From Clostridium jeddahitimonense (GTDB lineage Bacteria; Bacillota; Clostridia; Clostridiales; Clostridiaceae), in the NCBI GenBank assembly GCA_000753455.2, contig LM994670.1, positions 2,058,498 to 2,119,503 on the forward strand: a stretch of DNA of 61,006 bases. Direction: 5' to 3'. The notes beneath the pieces were generated by a model, which saw only the letters and a list, made by a program, of their open reading frames with translations, did not search any database and was not told the DNA's origin. Position 1 is the stretch's first letter. Every line of letters starts with the position of its first letter. The translations under genes and the position numbers were made by a program. Below are positions 28,093-36,998 of the stretch, piece by piece.

Positions 28093-29004
28093 ATGTATAA
28101 ATATATAACTAAATATAATTTCGATAATTTTGAACCTCCTTTTAGATTCAAGGTTCCATTTAAAAATGGTGCTAAATTTAAACTACTTAATGTATATTAT
28201 GAATATTATTTTTCACCTTCTGAATATGAACAAACACTAGTATGTTCCTATTATTCTGATAATGATGATTTGGAAACTGCAAAAAATAATATTAATAATT
28301 CTACTACTATTCTTCAATATTTATTATCTATTCCTTTAGAAAGTAATAATATAGATAAAACTTTTGTTTTGCCTTGGCTTGAAGAAATTACTGACTTTAA
28401 AAACATTTCAAATCAAAAAGAAGATACTCTTAAATTTATTTCATATAAAGTAACAAAGTTTAATAATAGTACAACTTTTTTCTATGAAGTTTTAAAGCTA
28501 TATAATATAGGTTTTAAAAATAATGTCTTTGATAGAAATGAAGACGCGGTATTGTACTATTTTAAAGTAATTGAAAGAATATCTAAACATTATTACACTA
28601 GATTTAATGATAAATATTACACTAATCAAGTTAAAAGAAATAATAAAAGAGAAGTACATATATTTCTTGAAAGATTTTTGAAGGAAAACCTTAAGGTCGC
28701 GATGACATCTGATATGTTAAATACAATGGTTGATGGAATATATAGCAATATTAGAAATGAAGCTTATAATAGTACATTCTTAAAAATATCTTTCTTTTGT
28801 GAACATAATAATATTAAGGTTAACTATAACAAATTACACCAACTTGTAAAAACCAGAAACAAATTAGCCCATGGTGATGAAGTTGCTAAAGAAACTCTAC
28901 TACAATCATTAAAATTAGCATTTAAACTTGCACAGTCATTTATATCAATAAATTGTTTTAATAAAAACTTTTCAGATATATCATTGCAAACAAAAATCTT
29001 TTAA
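28093..29004 (+). CDS. HEPN-domain protein (Apea-like), predicted anti-phage RNase
   Basis: 303 residues. The C-terminal third has the HEPN signature KTRNKLAHG (R255-x4-H260), the catalytic motif of HEPN ribonucleases, in an Apea-like helical context (LVKTRNKLAHGDEVAKETLLQSLKLAFKL). The N-terminal 170 residues are an unfamiliar mixed domain that may sense infection. It is on the plus strand, opposite to almost all phage genes, and is followed by a second plus-strand gene. This is the usual position of a lysogenic-conversion cargo gene, so superinfection defence is the best guess. Confidence 0.75.
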   Translation: MYKYITKYNFDNFEPPFRFKVPFKNGAKFKLLNVYYEYYFSPSEYEQTLVCSYYSDNDDLETAKNNINNSTTILQYLLSIPLESNNIDKTFVLPWLEEITDFKNISNQKEDTLKFISYKVTKFNNSTTFFYEVLKLYNIGFKNNVFDRNEDAVLYYFKVIERISKHYYTRFNDKYYTNQVKRNNKREVHIFLERFLKENLKVAMTSDMLNTMVDGIYSNIRNEAYNSTFLKISFFCEHNNIKVNYNKLHQLVKTRNKLAHGDEVAKETLLQSLKLAFKLAQSFISINCFNKNFSDISLQTKIF

Positions 29005-29132
29005 TTAATAATTATATATATTATAATTTGCTCTTCTCAAACTTAAAACATAAAATTTATGTTTTATTTTACTTTCTATTTATATTATGTAATATAATAA
29101 TATTCATAAAGATATTTAAGGAGATTAATTTT

Positions 29133-29762
29133 ATGATTTTTAACATAATGAAGAAATTTAAATCCAACAAAATTGGTGGATATATTGCATATCATAAACT
29201 TGAAGAATGGTGGTTAAATGACTTCACAGAAGCAGAAAGAAATATAATTAGAGAAATTTATAAACCCTATGGTGCTGGTGATGATTTTCTTATTGATAAA
29301 GGTGAAATTTACAAATCATCATCAACCCCATTACATTTTCTTTACGGTTTAATTGGTGGTTTTACATCTTATGAAAACTTTTCTATCGGTGAAAGAATTT
29401 TAAAAAAAGCCGAAAGTATTATATCTGATGAAGATTATATTTTAAATATTTATTTTACTTATCAAGAAGGTATAAAATTATATTATAATAATAGAGAAAA
29501 AATTGACGGAGCATTAGATAAAGCTATTGAATATTGCGAAAAACAAATTAGTGTATCAAATAAAGCTAAAGATGCTTTTCTAGTTAACCATGACATTTTG
29601 CCTAGCCATCTTGGTTACAAACAATTAGCTATCATATATGAAAAACAAGGTGAACTTTTAAAAGCTTTAGAAATAGCTAAAAAAGATTTTGCTGATGGTT
29701 GGAATGAAGATGCTGAAAGACGTATACAAAGGCTTGAGAAGAAAATATCTAAAACCAAGTAA
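29133..29762 (+). CDS. TPR-like helical protein, partner of the HEPN gene
   Basis: About 209 residues from ATG 29133, which has AAGGAG nine bases upstream; upstream in-frame codons are hydrophobic and lack a site. Alternating helices (ILNIYFTYQEGIKLYYNNREKIDGALDKAIEYCEKQ ... LGYKQLAIIYEKQGELLKALEIAKK) suggest tetratricopeptide-type repeats. It follows the HEPN gene on the same strand. Function unknown; it may be a regulator or partner of the HEPN protein. Confidence 0.6.
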   Translation: MIFNIMKKFKSNKIGGYIAYHKLEEWWLNDFTEAERNIIREIYKPYGAGDDFLIDKGEIYKSSSTPLHFLYGLIGGFTSYENFSIGERILKKAESIISDEDYILNIYFTYQEGIKLYYNNREKIDGALDKAIEYCEKQISVSNKAKDAFLVNHDILPSHLGYKQLAIIYEKQGELLKALEIAKKDFADGWNEDAERRIQRLEKKISKTK

Positions 29763-29768
29763 AAAAAA

Positions 29769-29808
29769 CAAGCAGTATACCCCTATATTTATACAGGTAT
29801 ACTGCTTG
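29769..29808 (-). terminator. Terminator of the early phage operon
   Basis: CAAGCAGTATACC and GGTATACTGCTTG form a perfect 13-base stem; on the minus strand seven T follow. The plus-strand genes end at the same place. Confidence 0.8.
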
Positions 29809-29843
29809 TACTATACACTTTACTTTTAAACTATATTAAATTA

Positions 29844-30455
29844 TTATCTAGCTTGCATTCCTAACCACTTAATTTGCTGCTCTTTTTCTTCTAATACTCT
29901 TCTTAATTCTTTTACTTCATTTTTTAACGTTACATTTTCTTCAGTTTCTTCAAATAAAAGATTTAAAGCCTTAATAATAATATCGTCAGTAGTTTTAGCT
30001 TCTTTTTTTATTGTATCTTTTATATTATTATTTTCAATCATCTTTTTAATTCTATAAGATGATTTCTCTTCTCTAGTCATACCAATTGTATCAATATCTA
30101 TATTAAGCCTATTACTTTCTTTAAATTTAGCATTTATTTCTTCCTCACAATCACAATCAACACTAATAATATTCTCAACACTAATATCATTCATTGAGTA
30201 GTATTCAAATATATCATATTCAAGTACATCATTATAATCAAATGCTACTGTAGTTGAATGATGTGATTTTAATTTGCCATCTTGAAAGTATAAAAGTAAA
30301 TTTCTCTTACCTTTAAACTCAACCTTTGTTCTAATCCTAAAATATTTTTTCTCTTTATTTTCTATTTTCATTAATTCATTATCAATAAATTCTTTAACTG
30401 TTTTGTATTTATGTTTAATATTATTACCTGCCCATACTCTATGATGTATAACCAT
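29844..30455 (-). CDS. Phage early-region protein of unknown function
   Basis: 203 residues. An N-terminal mixed domain is followed by a C-terminal coiled coil (NEVKELRRVLEEKEQQIKWLG). There is a cluster of acidic residues with two cysteines (SVDCDCEEE). Last gene before the early-operon terminator. Family not recognised. Confidence 0.55.
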   Translation of the reverse strand: MVIHHRVWAGNNIKHKYKTVKEFIDNELMKIENKEKKYFRIRTKVEFKGKRNLLLYFQDGKLKSHHSTTVAFDYNDVLEYDIFEYYSMNDISVENIISVDCDCEEEINAKFKESNRLNIDIDTIGMTREEKSSYRIKKMIENNNIKDTIKKEAKTTDDIIIKALNLLFEETEENVTLKNEVKELRRVLEEKEQQIKWLGMQAR

Positions 30456-30543
30456 TAAAACTCTCCTTTTTCATTTCATAACTATTGTAATATAATCATG
30501 AATAAATATTATTTTAATCTAAAAAAATTATATATGAAATTAA

Positions 30544-31323
30544 TTAAACACACAAATTTATTTGTTTTTGTATAGTAAAAGATAAACTTTTGCCTATAAC
30601 CCTTGCTGGAACTGGTATAGATATTTTTCCATTACTATAAATTGCATGGTCGCCATTATATCTTATAACTTCAAAACCATTTTTCTTCATGTATTTATCC
30701 ATATCTCTATATGTAAATATCTTTTCTTTTTTCCTATTATTTATTATTTCATCAACTATTTCTTCAATAGTTTCTTCTACTGCATCTGCTCTTTCAATTT
30801 CTTCTTTAATACCACAATACATATCATTATACATCATAAAACTTTCTCTTAACGTATTATAATTATTACATATACCATCAACATAGTAATTATTAATTAA
30901 TGAAGTTATTTTATTAATACATTCTTTTATTTTTAATTCAATAGTTAAATGATATTTGTTACCATCTTTTCTTTTTCTAAATCCATTTGTTGCAGTCATC
31001 ATGGTTTGAAATTGTATTTCAATACCGTTATTAGTAATCAAATCCCATGAAACTTTATCTTTTTCTTCTACCATAGTGTTTGAAGTATATTCATAAATTT
31101 CTTCTAATATATCGTTAAATCTTTCTTCGCTATTGCTATCCATTACTTCAATCCAATTAAAATATCTATCTTCTAATTTCTTTAAAAACTCATTCAATTT
31201 TAAATTATGCTTCTCTATTAATGGATTTACTTTTGCACTTAACAAAGGTAACAACCCACTTTCTATATTTTTAATTGTATCATTAGTAAATTTATTTATT
31301 ATTTTAACTTCATTTGCTCTCAT
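30544..31323 (-). CDS. Phage protein with C-terminal HicA-like domain
   Basis: 259 residues. The last 60 residues look like HicA mRNA-interferase: YRDMDKYMKKNGFEVIRYNGDHAIY keeps the catalytic-type His in the GDH position (GSH in HicA), followed by ISIPVPARVIGKSLSFTIQKQ. The first 195 residues are helical and unfamiliar. HicA toxins are normally free-standing 60-80 residue proteins with a HicB antitoxin gene; none is visible, so the N-terminal part may restrain or target the domain. Confidence 0.55.
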   Translation of the reverse strand: MRANEVKIINKFTNDTIKNIESGLLPLLSAKVNPLIEKHNLKLNEFLKKLEDRYFNWIEVMDSNSEERFNDILEEIYEYTSNTMVEEKDKVSWDLITNNGIEIQFQTMMTATNGFRKRKDGNKYHLTIELKIKECINKITSLINNYYVDGICNNYNTLRESFMMYNDMYCGIKEEIERADAVEETIEEIVDEIINNRKKEKIFTYRDMDKYMKKNGFEVIRYNGDHAIYSNGKISIPVPARVIGKSLSFTIQKQINLCV

Positions 31324-31336
31324 TATATTTTCTCCT

Positions 31337-31615
31337 TTATCTTATGTTTTTAATTTCATTCACAACTTCTTCTATTTCATAAATAGTAATTTCTTCTACA
31401 TCAAATCCAGCTAATACTTCATTTGTAATATTAATAATATTTAACTTCTCTTTATATGCTTTATATGCTTTATATTCTTCATATTCTTTATTCTCTTGGT
31501 TTTCAATAGATTCATCAATAGCCATAAACACATCAACTAATCTTTGTGCAACTCCTACATATTTATAATTAAAATAATCTCTTATTAATGTATTTTTTAT
31601 TTCTTCTTTATTCAT
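31337..31615 (-). CDS. Small acidic phage protein
   Basis: 92 residues, Glu/Tyr/Lys-rich with a repeated YEEYKAYKAYKEK stretch. It lies 13 bases upstream of the HicA-domain gene and 39 bases downstream of the polymerase gene in the early operon. Function unknown. Confidence 0.5.
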   Translation of the reverse strand: MNKEEIKNTLIRDYFNYKYVGVAQRLVDVFMAIDESIENQENKEYEEYKAYKAYKEKLNIINITNEVLAGFDVEEITIYEIEEVVNEIKNIR

Positions 31616-31654
31616 AAACTACTCCTTAAATTTTGATAAAAGATAAAGCAGCAG

Positions 31655-34627
31655 TTAAGCTGCTTCACCTAATACTATTTCTGCTGATTTTCCAGTTGGA
31701 CTTTTTATAAAACTTGATACTTTAATTTTGCCTTGTATTTCTTCTGTTGTTACTCCAGCTTTAACTACACTATCTCCAAATAAAGTACCTATCTTTTCAC
31801 CATTTAATTCAACCTCTAATCCATTAATTACAACTTCATTTAGAACTAATGTATCTGGGTTTCTTAAACTCATTCTTAATTTGACTTTATTTAATAATTT
31901 TCTTTCTATTTCATTTGATTTTTTAGCTGCATTTTTAGAACCAATATTTTCATTCTTAAACTCAACTAATGAATATCTTTCAAACATTCCTTGATAAGCA
32001 CCATTTTCATCTTTTACTAATTGAGTTACTATTAAATCAGTTTCTTCTAAACATCTAATAATAGTTTCAAAATAAAAATCAAATGCAAATCTACAAATTT
32101 TTCTTCTATCTTGAAGAATTAAATCAGCAATAACAAAAGCAACATCTTCAACAGAATTTTCTTTAAGTAATTCGATACTTGTTAATTCAGCAGATAAACA
32201 AGCATTTTTATAAATCTTTTGTTTTTCTTCTTCTGAATATCTTGCTTCTTCTCTATATACTTCTTTACCATCAACAATATCAATTATGATTTTTCCATTT
32301 TCATCAAACACATAATCAATAGCTTTCATTAAATTATTATCTCTATTAAATCTTTGGTAGCTATCCAATATTATATCTTTAAGTATTTCAACCTTTTCTT
32401 TGTCTACTTCAAATAATAAAGATTTTGACATAATTTCATTAAACGTATTGTTACCCATGTAATTTTTAATGTTGTTTATTCCTTCAAATCTTCTAAATAA
32501 TGTGTAATATAAATATCTGTATTGATTTGATAAAACTGAATTAACATTATTACAAGAATTAAAACTATAATTCTTACCTGGTAATACTCTAAAGAACATT
32601 GGTTTTAATTTATATTCTTCTAACATATCCTTAATTCCAGCAGTTGAAGGAATTACTAATGTTTTTGGAGCATCTATTGCACACATTGATAATTCAATTA
32701 ACTTAAACATATCTTTTTCTTTTGCTTTAAAGTTGCTTTTCATGTAACTTCTTACAAAATCTTCGCTCATATCTTCTAATTTTATTGAATTATTCATAAA
32801 TTCATATGTTTCAACATCACTATTAAATCTCTTTCTTATTTCATCAAAAGTTAAAACTTTACCAGCTTCAACAATTCCTAACTCTTGGCACTTATCACCC
32901 ATTGTACTTGCTGCTAATGCTAATGTACCAATTAAGTTACCTTTAACCAAAGTATTTGCATATACTCTATTTTCCCATGAATAAGGCATCTTTGCAGTTT
33001 TACCATCATTAGTATTTATAAATACTCTTTCGCATGGAATTACTGAATTTATTAAATCTTTATTACTAATTACTTGGAATATATCGCCATCATAATCTCC
33101 ACCGCTCTTAATAACCATAGTTATATCAGCTTGATTTATAATAATCATTTCATTTGTATAATTACAATATTTATTTAATAATTCATTATCAACTAAAGTT
33201 TCTTTTGTAATTTCTGAATAAGCTGCTATTGGAAATCTACCAACCATTCTTTCACCAGTTTCACCAGCAACATATAATTCATTTTCTTTTAAGTTATGTG
33301 TTAACTTACCATTCATAACATAATCCATAAATGATATTGTATCTGCAACACATACTTTAAAACTTCCTTCAACTAATAAACTTCCACTCATAACTTCTTT
33401 GATTTTTCTTTCAATCATTGAAATTATGTTTCTTTTTACAAAATTCATTATTATAAATTTTTCATATGATATAGATAGTAAAGTTGATATTTTATCTGCA
33501 ACAAGCTTAACTTCAACATCTTCAGCATTTTCAATTTCTCTATTAGCTTCTAATTTTAATAGTTCTAATACTGCAACCTTATCAAAATTGCAAACTCTAT
33601 GGTAAAAATCTATATTACTTTGACTTACTCTCTTTAAGGCTTGTGGAGTTAATGCCAGTTGATTTAATAATTGATATGAAGTTGTTGTATATTTCTTTGC
33701 TACTTCCTTGCCTACTTTAGAAATATATAAAACATCAGTAATATCTTTATATTCTGGTTTTTGAAGTTGGTTATATTCTTCCATGCTCTTAAACCATTTG
33801 CTCCATTTACACATACTTTCATTTACGATAATTGAATTATTATCAACCTTTTGGAATACTCCAAAACAATCTTTGATATAAAAATCGTTTCCTATTTTCT
33901 TAAATGTTTCAGTATCAGCAACATATTTATCATTGAAATAATCCATAAAATTAACATTAGTAACTAATCCTTTAGTTGCCATTTTACCTCTAATAGTTGC
34001 CCATGCTGGTACATAATCTATTTTTAACTCTTTAGCAATTCTTTTAAAAACTTCGTTACTAGCTATACCGCAGCCATCAAATCTAGTTTGTGTAATTTGA
34101 AAGCCATCTTTATCAACTAATTCATCATCTTCAAAAACTCTAACATTCTTTTTAACTACATCTTCAATATCCTTTACAACTATGAAATTTGGAATAATAT
34201 TTGTTTTATATGCTCCAGTAAAAGCTAATGATAATCTTGCAATTACATCTTTGTTTATAGCAGTTTCTTTACCTTCTAATTCAAATAGTTTACCAGCAGA
34301 TAATAACCATTCAACTTTATTTATATTTTGTATTTGTTCTTCTCTTACAAACCAACCTTCATTATTTTTAATTTGGCTTGTTGTACTCATATAAAATACA
34401 AACTTTTCTTCTTCACCAGTTAATTTATTTTTTATTACTAATGGTTTATTTGTATTAAAATGATTTATATTAGCCTTTATTAACCACTTAATTTCTAAGT
34501 TGTCTACTAATTCAACATCATTTAATTTACAAAGCAAGTGTAAAAACTCACTTTCATTTACTCTATTAACATTTGCTTCTCCGTTATTTAGCATTTCTCT
34601 TATTAAAACTGATTTTTTCTTTTTCAT
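31655..34627 (-). CDS. Single-chain phage RNA polymerase, YonO/cellular-RdRP family
   Basis: 990 residues. Around residues 508-518 the sequence KSGGDYDGDIFQVIS matches the catalytic double-psi beta-barrel motif of cellular-type RNA polymerases (SGGDLDGD in eukaryotic RNAi RdRPs, NADFDGD in bacterial beta'): three aspartates D511, D513, D515 would hold magnesium. About 50 residues earlier RFPIAAYSEI corresponds to the RNPCLHPGD element. B. subtilis phage SPbeta YonO, a DNA-dependent RNA polymerase, has this architecture. It would transcribe phage genes without host sigma factors, or prime replication. Strong ribosome site (AAAGGAGAAAATTATA). The gene fills the centre of the early operon. Confidence 0.75.
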   Translation of the reverse strand: MKKKKSVLIREMLNNGEANVNRVNESEFLHLLCKLNDVELVDNLEIKWLIKANINHFNTNKPLVIKNKLTGEEEKFVFYMSTTSQIKNNEGWFVREEQIQNINKVEWLLSAGKLFELEGKETAINKDVIARLSLAFTGAYKTNIIPNFIVVKDIEDVVKKNVRVFEDDELVDKDGFQITQTRFDGCGIASNEVFKRIAKELKIDYVPAWATIRGKMATKGLVTNVNFMDYFNDKYVADTETFKKIGNDFYIKDCFGVFQKVDNNSIIVNESMCKWSKWFKSMEEYNQLQKPEYKDITDVLYISKVGKEVAKKYTTTSYQLLNQLALTPQALKRVSQSNIDFYHRVCNFDKVAVLELLKLEANREIENAEDVEVKLVADKISTLLSISYEKFIIMNFVKRNIISMIERKIKEVMSGSLLVEGSFKVCVADTISFMDYVMNGKLTHNLKENELYVAGETGERMVGRFPIAAYSEITKETLVDNELLNKYCNYTNEMIIINQADITMVIKSGGDYDGDIFQVISNKDLINSVIPCERVFINTNDGKTAKMPYSWENRVYANTLVKGNLIGTLALAASTMGDKCQELGIVEAGKVLTFDEIRKRFNSDVETYEFMNNSIKLEDMSEDFVRSYMKSNFKAKEKDMFKLIELSMCAIDAPKTLVIPSTAGIKDMLEEYKLKPMFFRVLPGKNYSFNSCNNVNSVLSNQYRYLYYTLFRRFEGINNIKNYMGNNTFNEIMSKSLLFEVDKEKVEILKDIILDSYQRFNRDNNLMKAIDYVFDENGKIIIDIVDGKEVYREEARYSEEEKQKIYKNACLSAELTSIELLKENSVEDVAFVIADLILQDRRKICRFAFDFYFETIIRCLEETDLIVTQLVKDENGAYQGMFERYSLVEFKNENIGSKNAAKKSNEIERKLLNKVKLRMSLRNPDTLVLNEVVINGLEVELNGEKIGTLFGDSVVKAGVTTEEIQGKIKVSSFIKSPTGKSAEIVLGEAA

Positions 34628-34660
34628 TATAATTTTCTCCTTTGTTTCTCCATGATTTTT

Positions 34661-35182
34661 TTATATAGCTTCAATTTGTAATCTGTTTTTTAATCTCTTT
34701 GGAACTGGTTTTCTACTCCACCAATCCCTATTAGCTTTAATTTCTTTAGTAGATAAAAATTCAATAGCACTTTTTATATTTATAAATTCAAATTTTTCTT
34801 CATCTAAAATTAATATTGTTCTCTTATTACTCGAACCATTTTCACCAGAAAATTTTTCTCTATTTATATCTTTAACTTCTAAATGTGAACCCCACATTAA
34901 ATTTTCTTTTCTGTTATCTAACGTATTTCCATTTAAATGTATTATATGCGGTAAATTTTCTGGATTTTGTATAAATAATTCACCCATTAATTTTGCAACA
35001 TCTCTAAATTCATAATTATTTTTCGTTCTATAAAGATTTGCTTTTGTTTCAAATCTATCTCCCTTTTTTAAAATTCCATTATTATATGTAATTCTATCAC
35101 TTGAAAAAATTGTTTTAATTTCTCCATTTTCTCTTAAATATTTTTCACATCTCTCGGTTTTATGTATTAAAATTTCCTTCAT
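34661..35182 (-). CDS. HNH endonuclease-like protein
   Basis: About 173 residues starting at ATG 35182 behind AAGGAG. The core FIQNPENLPHIIHLNGNTLDNRKENLMWGSH is the HNH layout of homing endonucleases (His, then NxLDNRKENL), followed by a NUMOD-like C-terminal segment (NIKSAIEFLSTKEIKANRDWW). No intron is evident next to it. Second of two tandem HNH genes. Confidence 0.65.
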   Translation of the reverse strand: MKEILIHKTERCEKYLRENGEIKTIFSSDRITYNNGILKKGDRFETKANLYRTKNNYEFRDVAKLMGELFIQNPENLPHIIHLNGNTLDNRKENLMWGSHLEVKDINREKFSGENGSSNKRTILILDEEKFEFINIKSAIEFLSTKEIKANRDWWSRKPVPKRLKNRLQIEAI

Positions 35183-35253
35183 ATTATTCTCCTTATCATT
35201 TGTTAAATCATATTTATATTTATTGTTATATAATTTACTTTTGGCATAGTTCA

Positions 35254-35808
35254 CTATTGAACATAGCCAAATTCAGTTATTCTATCTTGATATTTTTTAG
35301 ATATTCCATACTGGAAAAAACCTACTATACTAATGCCATAAAACTTTTTCATATAGTTAATTAAAGCTTGTTTACTAAACTTTTCAATTCTTACACCATC
35401 AATAATTATGTAACATCTTTTCTTTTTAGCCTTTGATAATCTTCTACATCTTATTGGCTCATTTAGATTTTCTTTTCTTGTCATTAACTCCAGGTTAAAT
35501 AATTTATTATTTGATTTATTACCATCAATATGATTTATTTCAAAACCTTCTGGTATTGCTCCATTAAATAACTCCCAAACTAATCTATGAACATATTGTG
35601 TTTTTCCATTTACAATAGTTGTATAGTATCCAGTTTTACTATTTTTAGAACCATAACTAAAATTACTTTCTAAATTTGGATTATCAAAAACTGTAATAAT
35701 TAAACCCTCTTTATTAATAAGCTTCTTACAATCTCCAACCATTTCTAATATCTTAAATAATTCATCTCCTAACATAATTTCTTTTTCTAAATCAATAATT
35801 TTTTCCAC
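35254..35808 (-). CDS. HNH homing endonuclease
   Basis: 184 residues. The HNH core is VHRLVWELFNGAIPEGFEINHIDGNKSNNKLFNLELMTRKEN: catalytic His in the INHIDGN segment and Asn residues in KSNNKLFNLEL. A C-terminal part (KKRCYIIIDGVRIEKFSKQALINYMKKFYG) resembles DNA-binding NUMOD repeats. Part of the early operon after a small membrane protein. Confidence 0.75.
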   Translation of the reverse strand: MEKIIDLEKEIMLGDELFKILEMVGDCKKLINKEGLIITVFDNPNLESNFSYGSKNSKTGYYTTIVNGKTQYVHRLVWELFNGAIPEGFEINHIDGNKSNNKLFNLELMTRKENLNEPIRCRRLSKAKKKRCYIIIDGVRIEKFSKQALINYMKKFYGISIVGFFQYGISKKYQDRITEFGYVQ

Positions 35809-35834
35809 TTAAATTCTCCTTTGTACTCTAATAA

Positions 35835-35927
35835 TTATCTTGCTTTCTTTTGTTCTAATTTTGAAATTTGATTTGCATTAACTGCACCTATTAAAACTAA
35901 TGATAAAAATAGAATTAATTGTTCCAT
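35835..35927 (-). CDS. 30-residue membrane peptide
   Basis: An ATG with AAAGGAG upstream begins a 30-codon frame: hydrophobic LILFLSLVLIGAVNA, then a charged tail QISKLEQKKAR. It lies between the hairpin cluster and the HNH genes. Too short for family assignment; codon pattern and ribosome site make it credible. Confidence 0.5.
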   Translation of the reverse strand: MEQLILFLSLVLIGAVNANQISKLEQKKAR

Positions 35928-36335
35928 AAACTTCTTTTCTCCTTTAAATAAATATTTTTTTACATAATAAAAGACACATGAAAATTCATATGTCTTTACT
36001 AATTTATAACGGTAGTTTTTTACCTCACCACAGTAGGGCGTGGAACGCCCATCTAAGCAATTACTACTTTATAATATCTATTTATTTAATTACTCTTTAT
36101 ATAGGCTTCATTCGCTGCTCTCATTCGCCTTTGTCGCTATCGCTCCAAGTTGGTTTTTGTTTTTTAATACTTTATAAAAATAACTATCTGGTTTGAACGA
36201 TAGTGAAAACCATAGTATCATTGAACGATAGTGAAATGATACTTATATGTTTTTAATAATGGACACCCGATACCACCTATTATCTCTTTTAACTGTGGTA
36301 TCGTATGTCCATTATTAATAAAAAAATAGAAAGCA
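35928..36335. other. Structured intergenic region with at least five stem-loops
   Basis: No gene. The stems are: AAAGACACATGAA/TTCATATGTCTTT (35970-35997); GGTA/TACC (36011-36024); GGGCGT-GGA-ACGCCC (36036-36050); two hairpins with different stems but the same 12-base loop GAACGATAGTGA (36190-36211 and 36214-36243); and a long hairpin at 36253-36318 with 13-base and 9-base stems. At 36134-36145 TCGCTATCGCTC matches the reverse complement of the loop at 10 of 12 positions. It could be a structured RNA, a protein-binding operator array or a replication origin. Confidence 0.6.
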
Positions 36336-36351
36336 TTAATTGCTCTCTATT
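36325..36351 (-). terminator. Terminator overlapping the end of the early regulator gene
   Basis: AATAGAAAGCA and TGCTCTCTATT pair with one bulge; the minus strand runs into seven T. The gene's stop codon lies in the stem. Confidence 0.7.
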
Positions 36352-36998
36352 AACATTTTATATAAGACATTGTCATATTTAATTATTGATTTTTCAACTT
36401 TATAATAAACACTATCAGTATTACTAGCAAATAATAAACTTTCTCTTAAATGACTATATTGACTCATAGTTAATTCATTCTTTATAAATCTAAGTTTTAA
36501 ATTTATAAGTTCCTTTTCGGTTTCTTTATTTTTAAACCAGTAATTTTTATATGCTTTTTCATCTACTAGAACTCTTTCACCAGTTTTTTTATTAGTGCAT
36601 ATGTATATATAACCATCTGTTTCTATAACGCCTTTTTCTTTTAATTTTCTATCATAATTTCTAGCAGTTTCTATATTGGTATTGCTCTTTTTGGCTATAA
36701 CTTTTCTAGGTTCTAAAGTTTCTTTTTCAATGGTGTCAAATTTATTTTTACTATAAGTTTTAAAATTATTAATATCTTTCACATTAAATTCCTCCCTTAA
36801 ATATTCATCATTATTAATTGAATATTCTTCATATTCGACATAAAAATAAATACTTCTTCCTTCTTTTTTTATATCAATAACTTTGTAACAATTTTTAGCA
36901 AGTTCATCAGTTATTTTTTCATCACTCCATCTAGTTAAAGATTTTGTGCTTACCCCTAACATCTCTGATATTTGTTTTTTATTAAATTTTTCTGTCAT
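36336..36998 (-). CDS. Phage helix-turn-helix regulator / early protein
   Basis: 220 residues. The first 30 residues are a MerR/Xis-type helix-turn-helix (NKKQISEMLGVSTKSLTRWSDEK). A second possible winged helix lies near residues 90-130 (KVIAKKSNTNIETARNYDRKLKEKGVIETDG). It is the first gene of the minus-strand early operon, with a long structured leader and direct repeats upstream. It is the best candidate for the phage's own control or replication-initiation protein; neither role is proved. Confidence 0.6.
   Translation of the reverse strand: MTEKFNKKQISEMLGVSTKSLTRWSDEKITDELAKNCYKVIDIKKEGRSIYFYVEYEEYSINNDEYLREEFNVKDINNFKTYSKNKFDTIEKETLEPRKVIAKKSNTNIETARNYDRKLKEKGVIETDGYIYICTNKKTGERVLVDEKAYKNYWFKNKETEKELINLKLRFIKNELTMSQYSHLRESLLFASNTDSVYYKVEKSIIKYDNVLYKMLIESN

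Noticed and set aside
35254..35808. Group I intron around the HNH genes
   Set aside because: I found no conserved intron core (P3/P7-like) and no split host gene on either side.
35978..36196. Plus-strand 72-codon frame across the hairpin region
   Set aside because: No ribosome site, and the stem-loops explain the local composition better.
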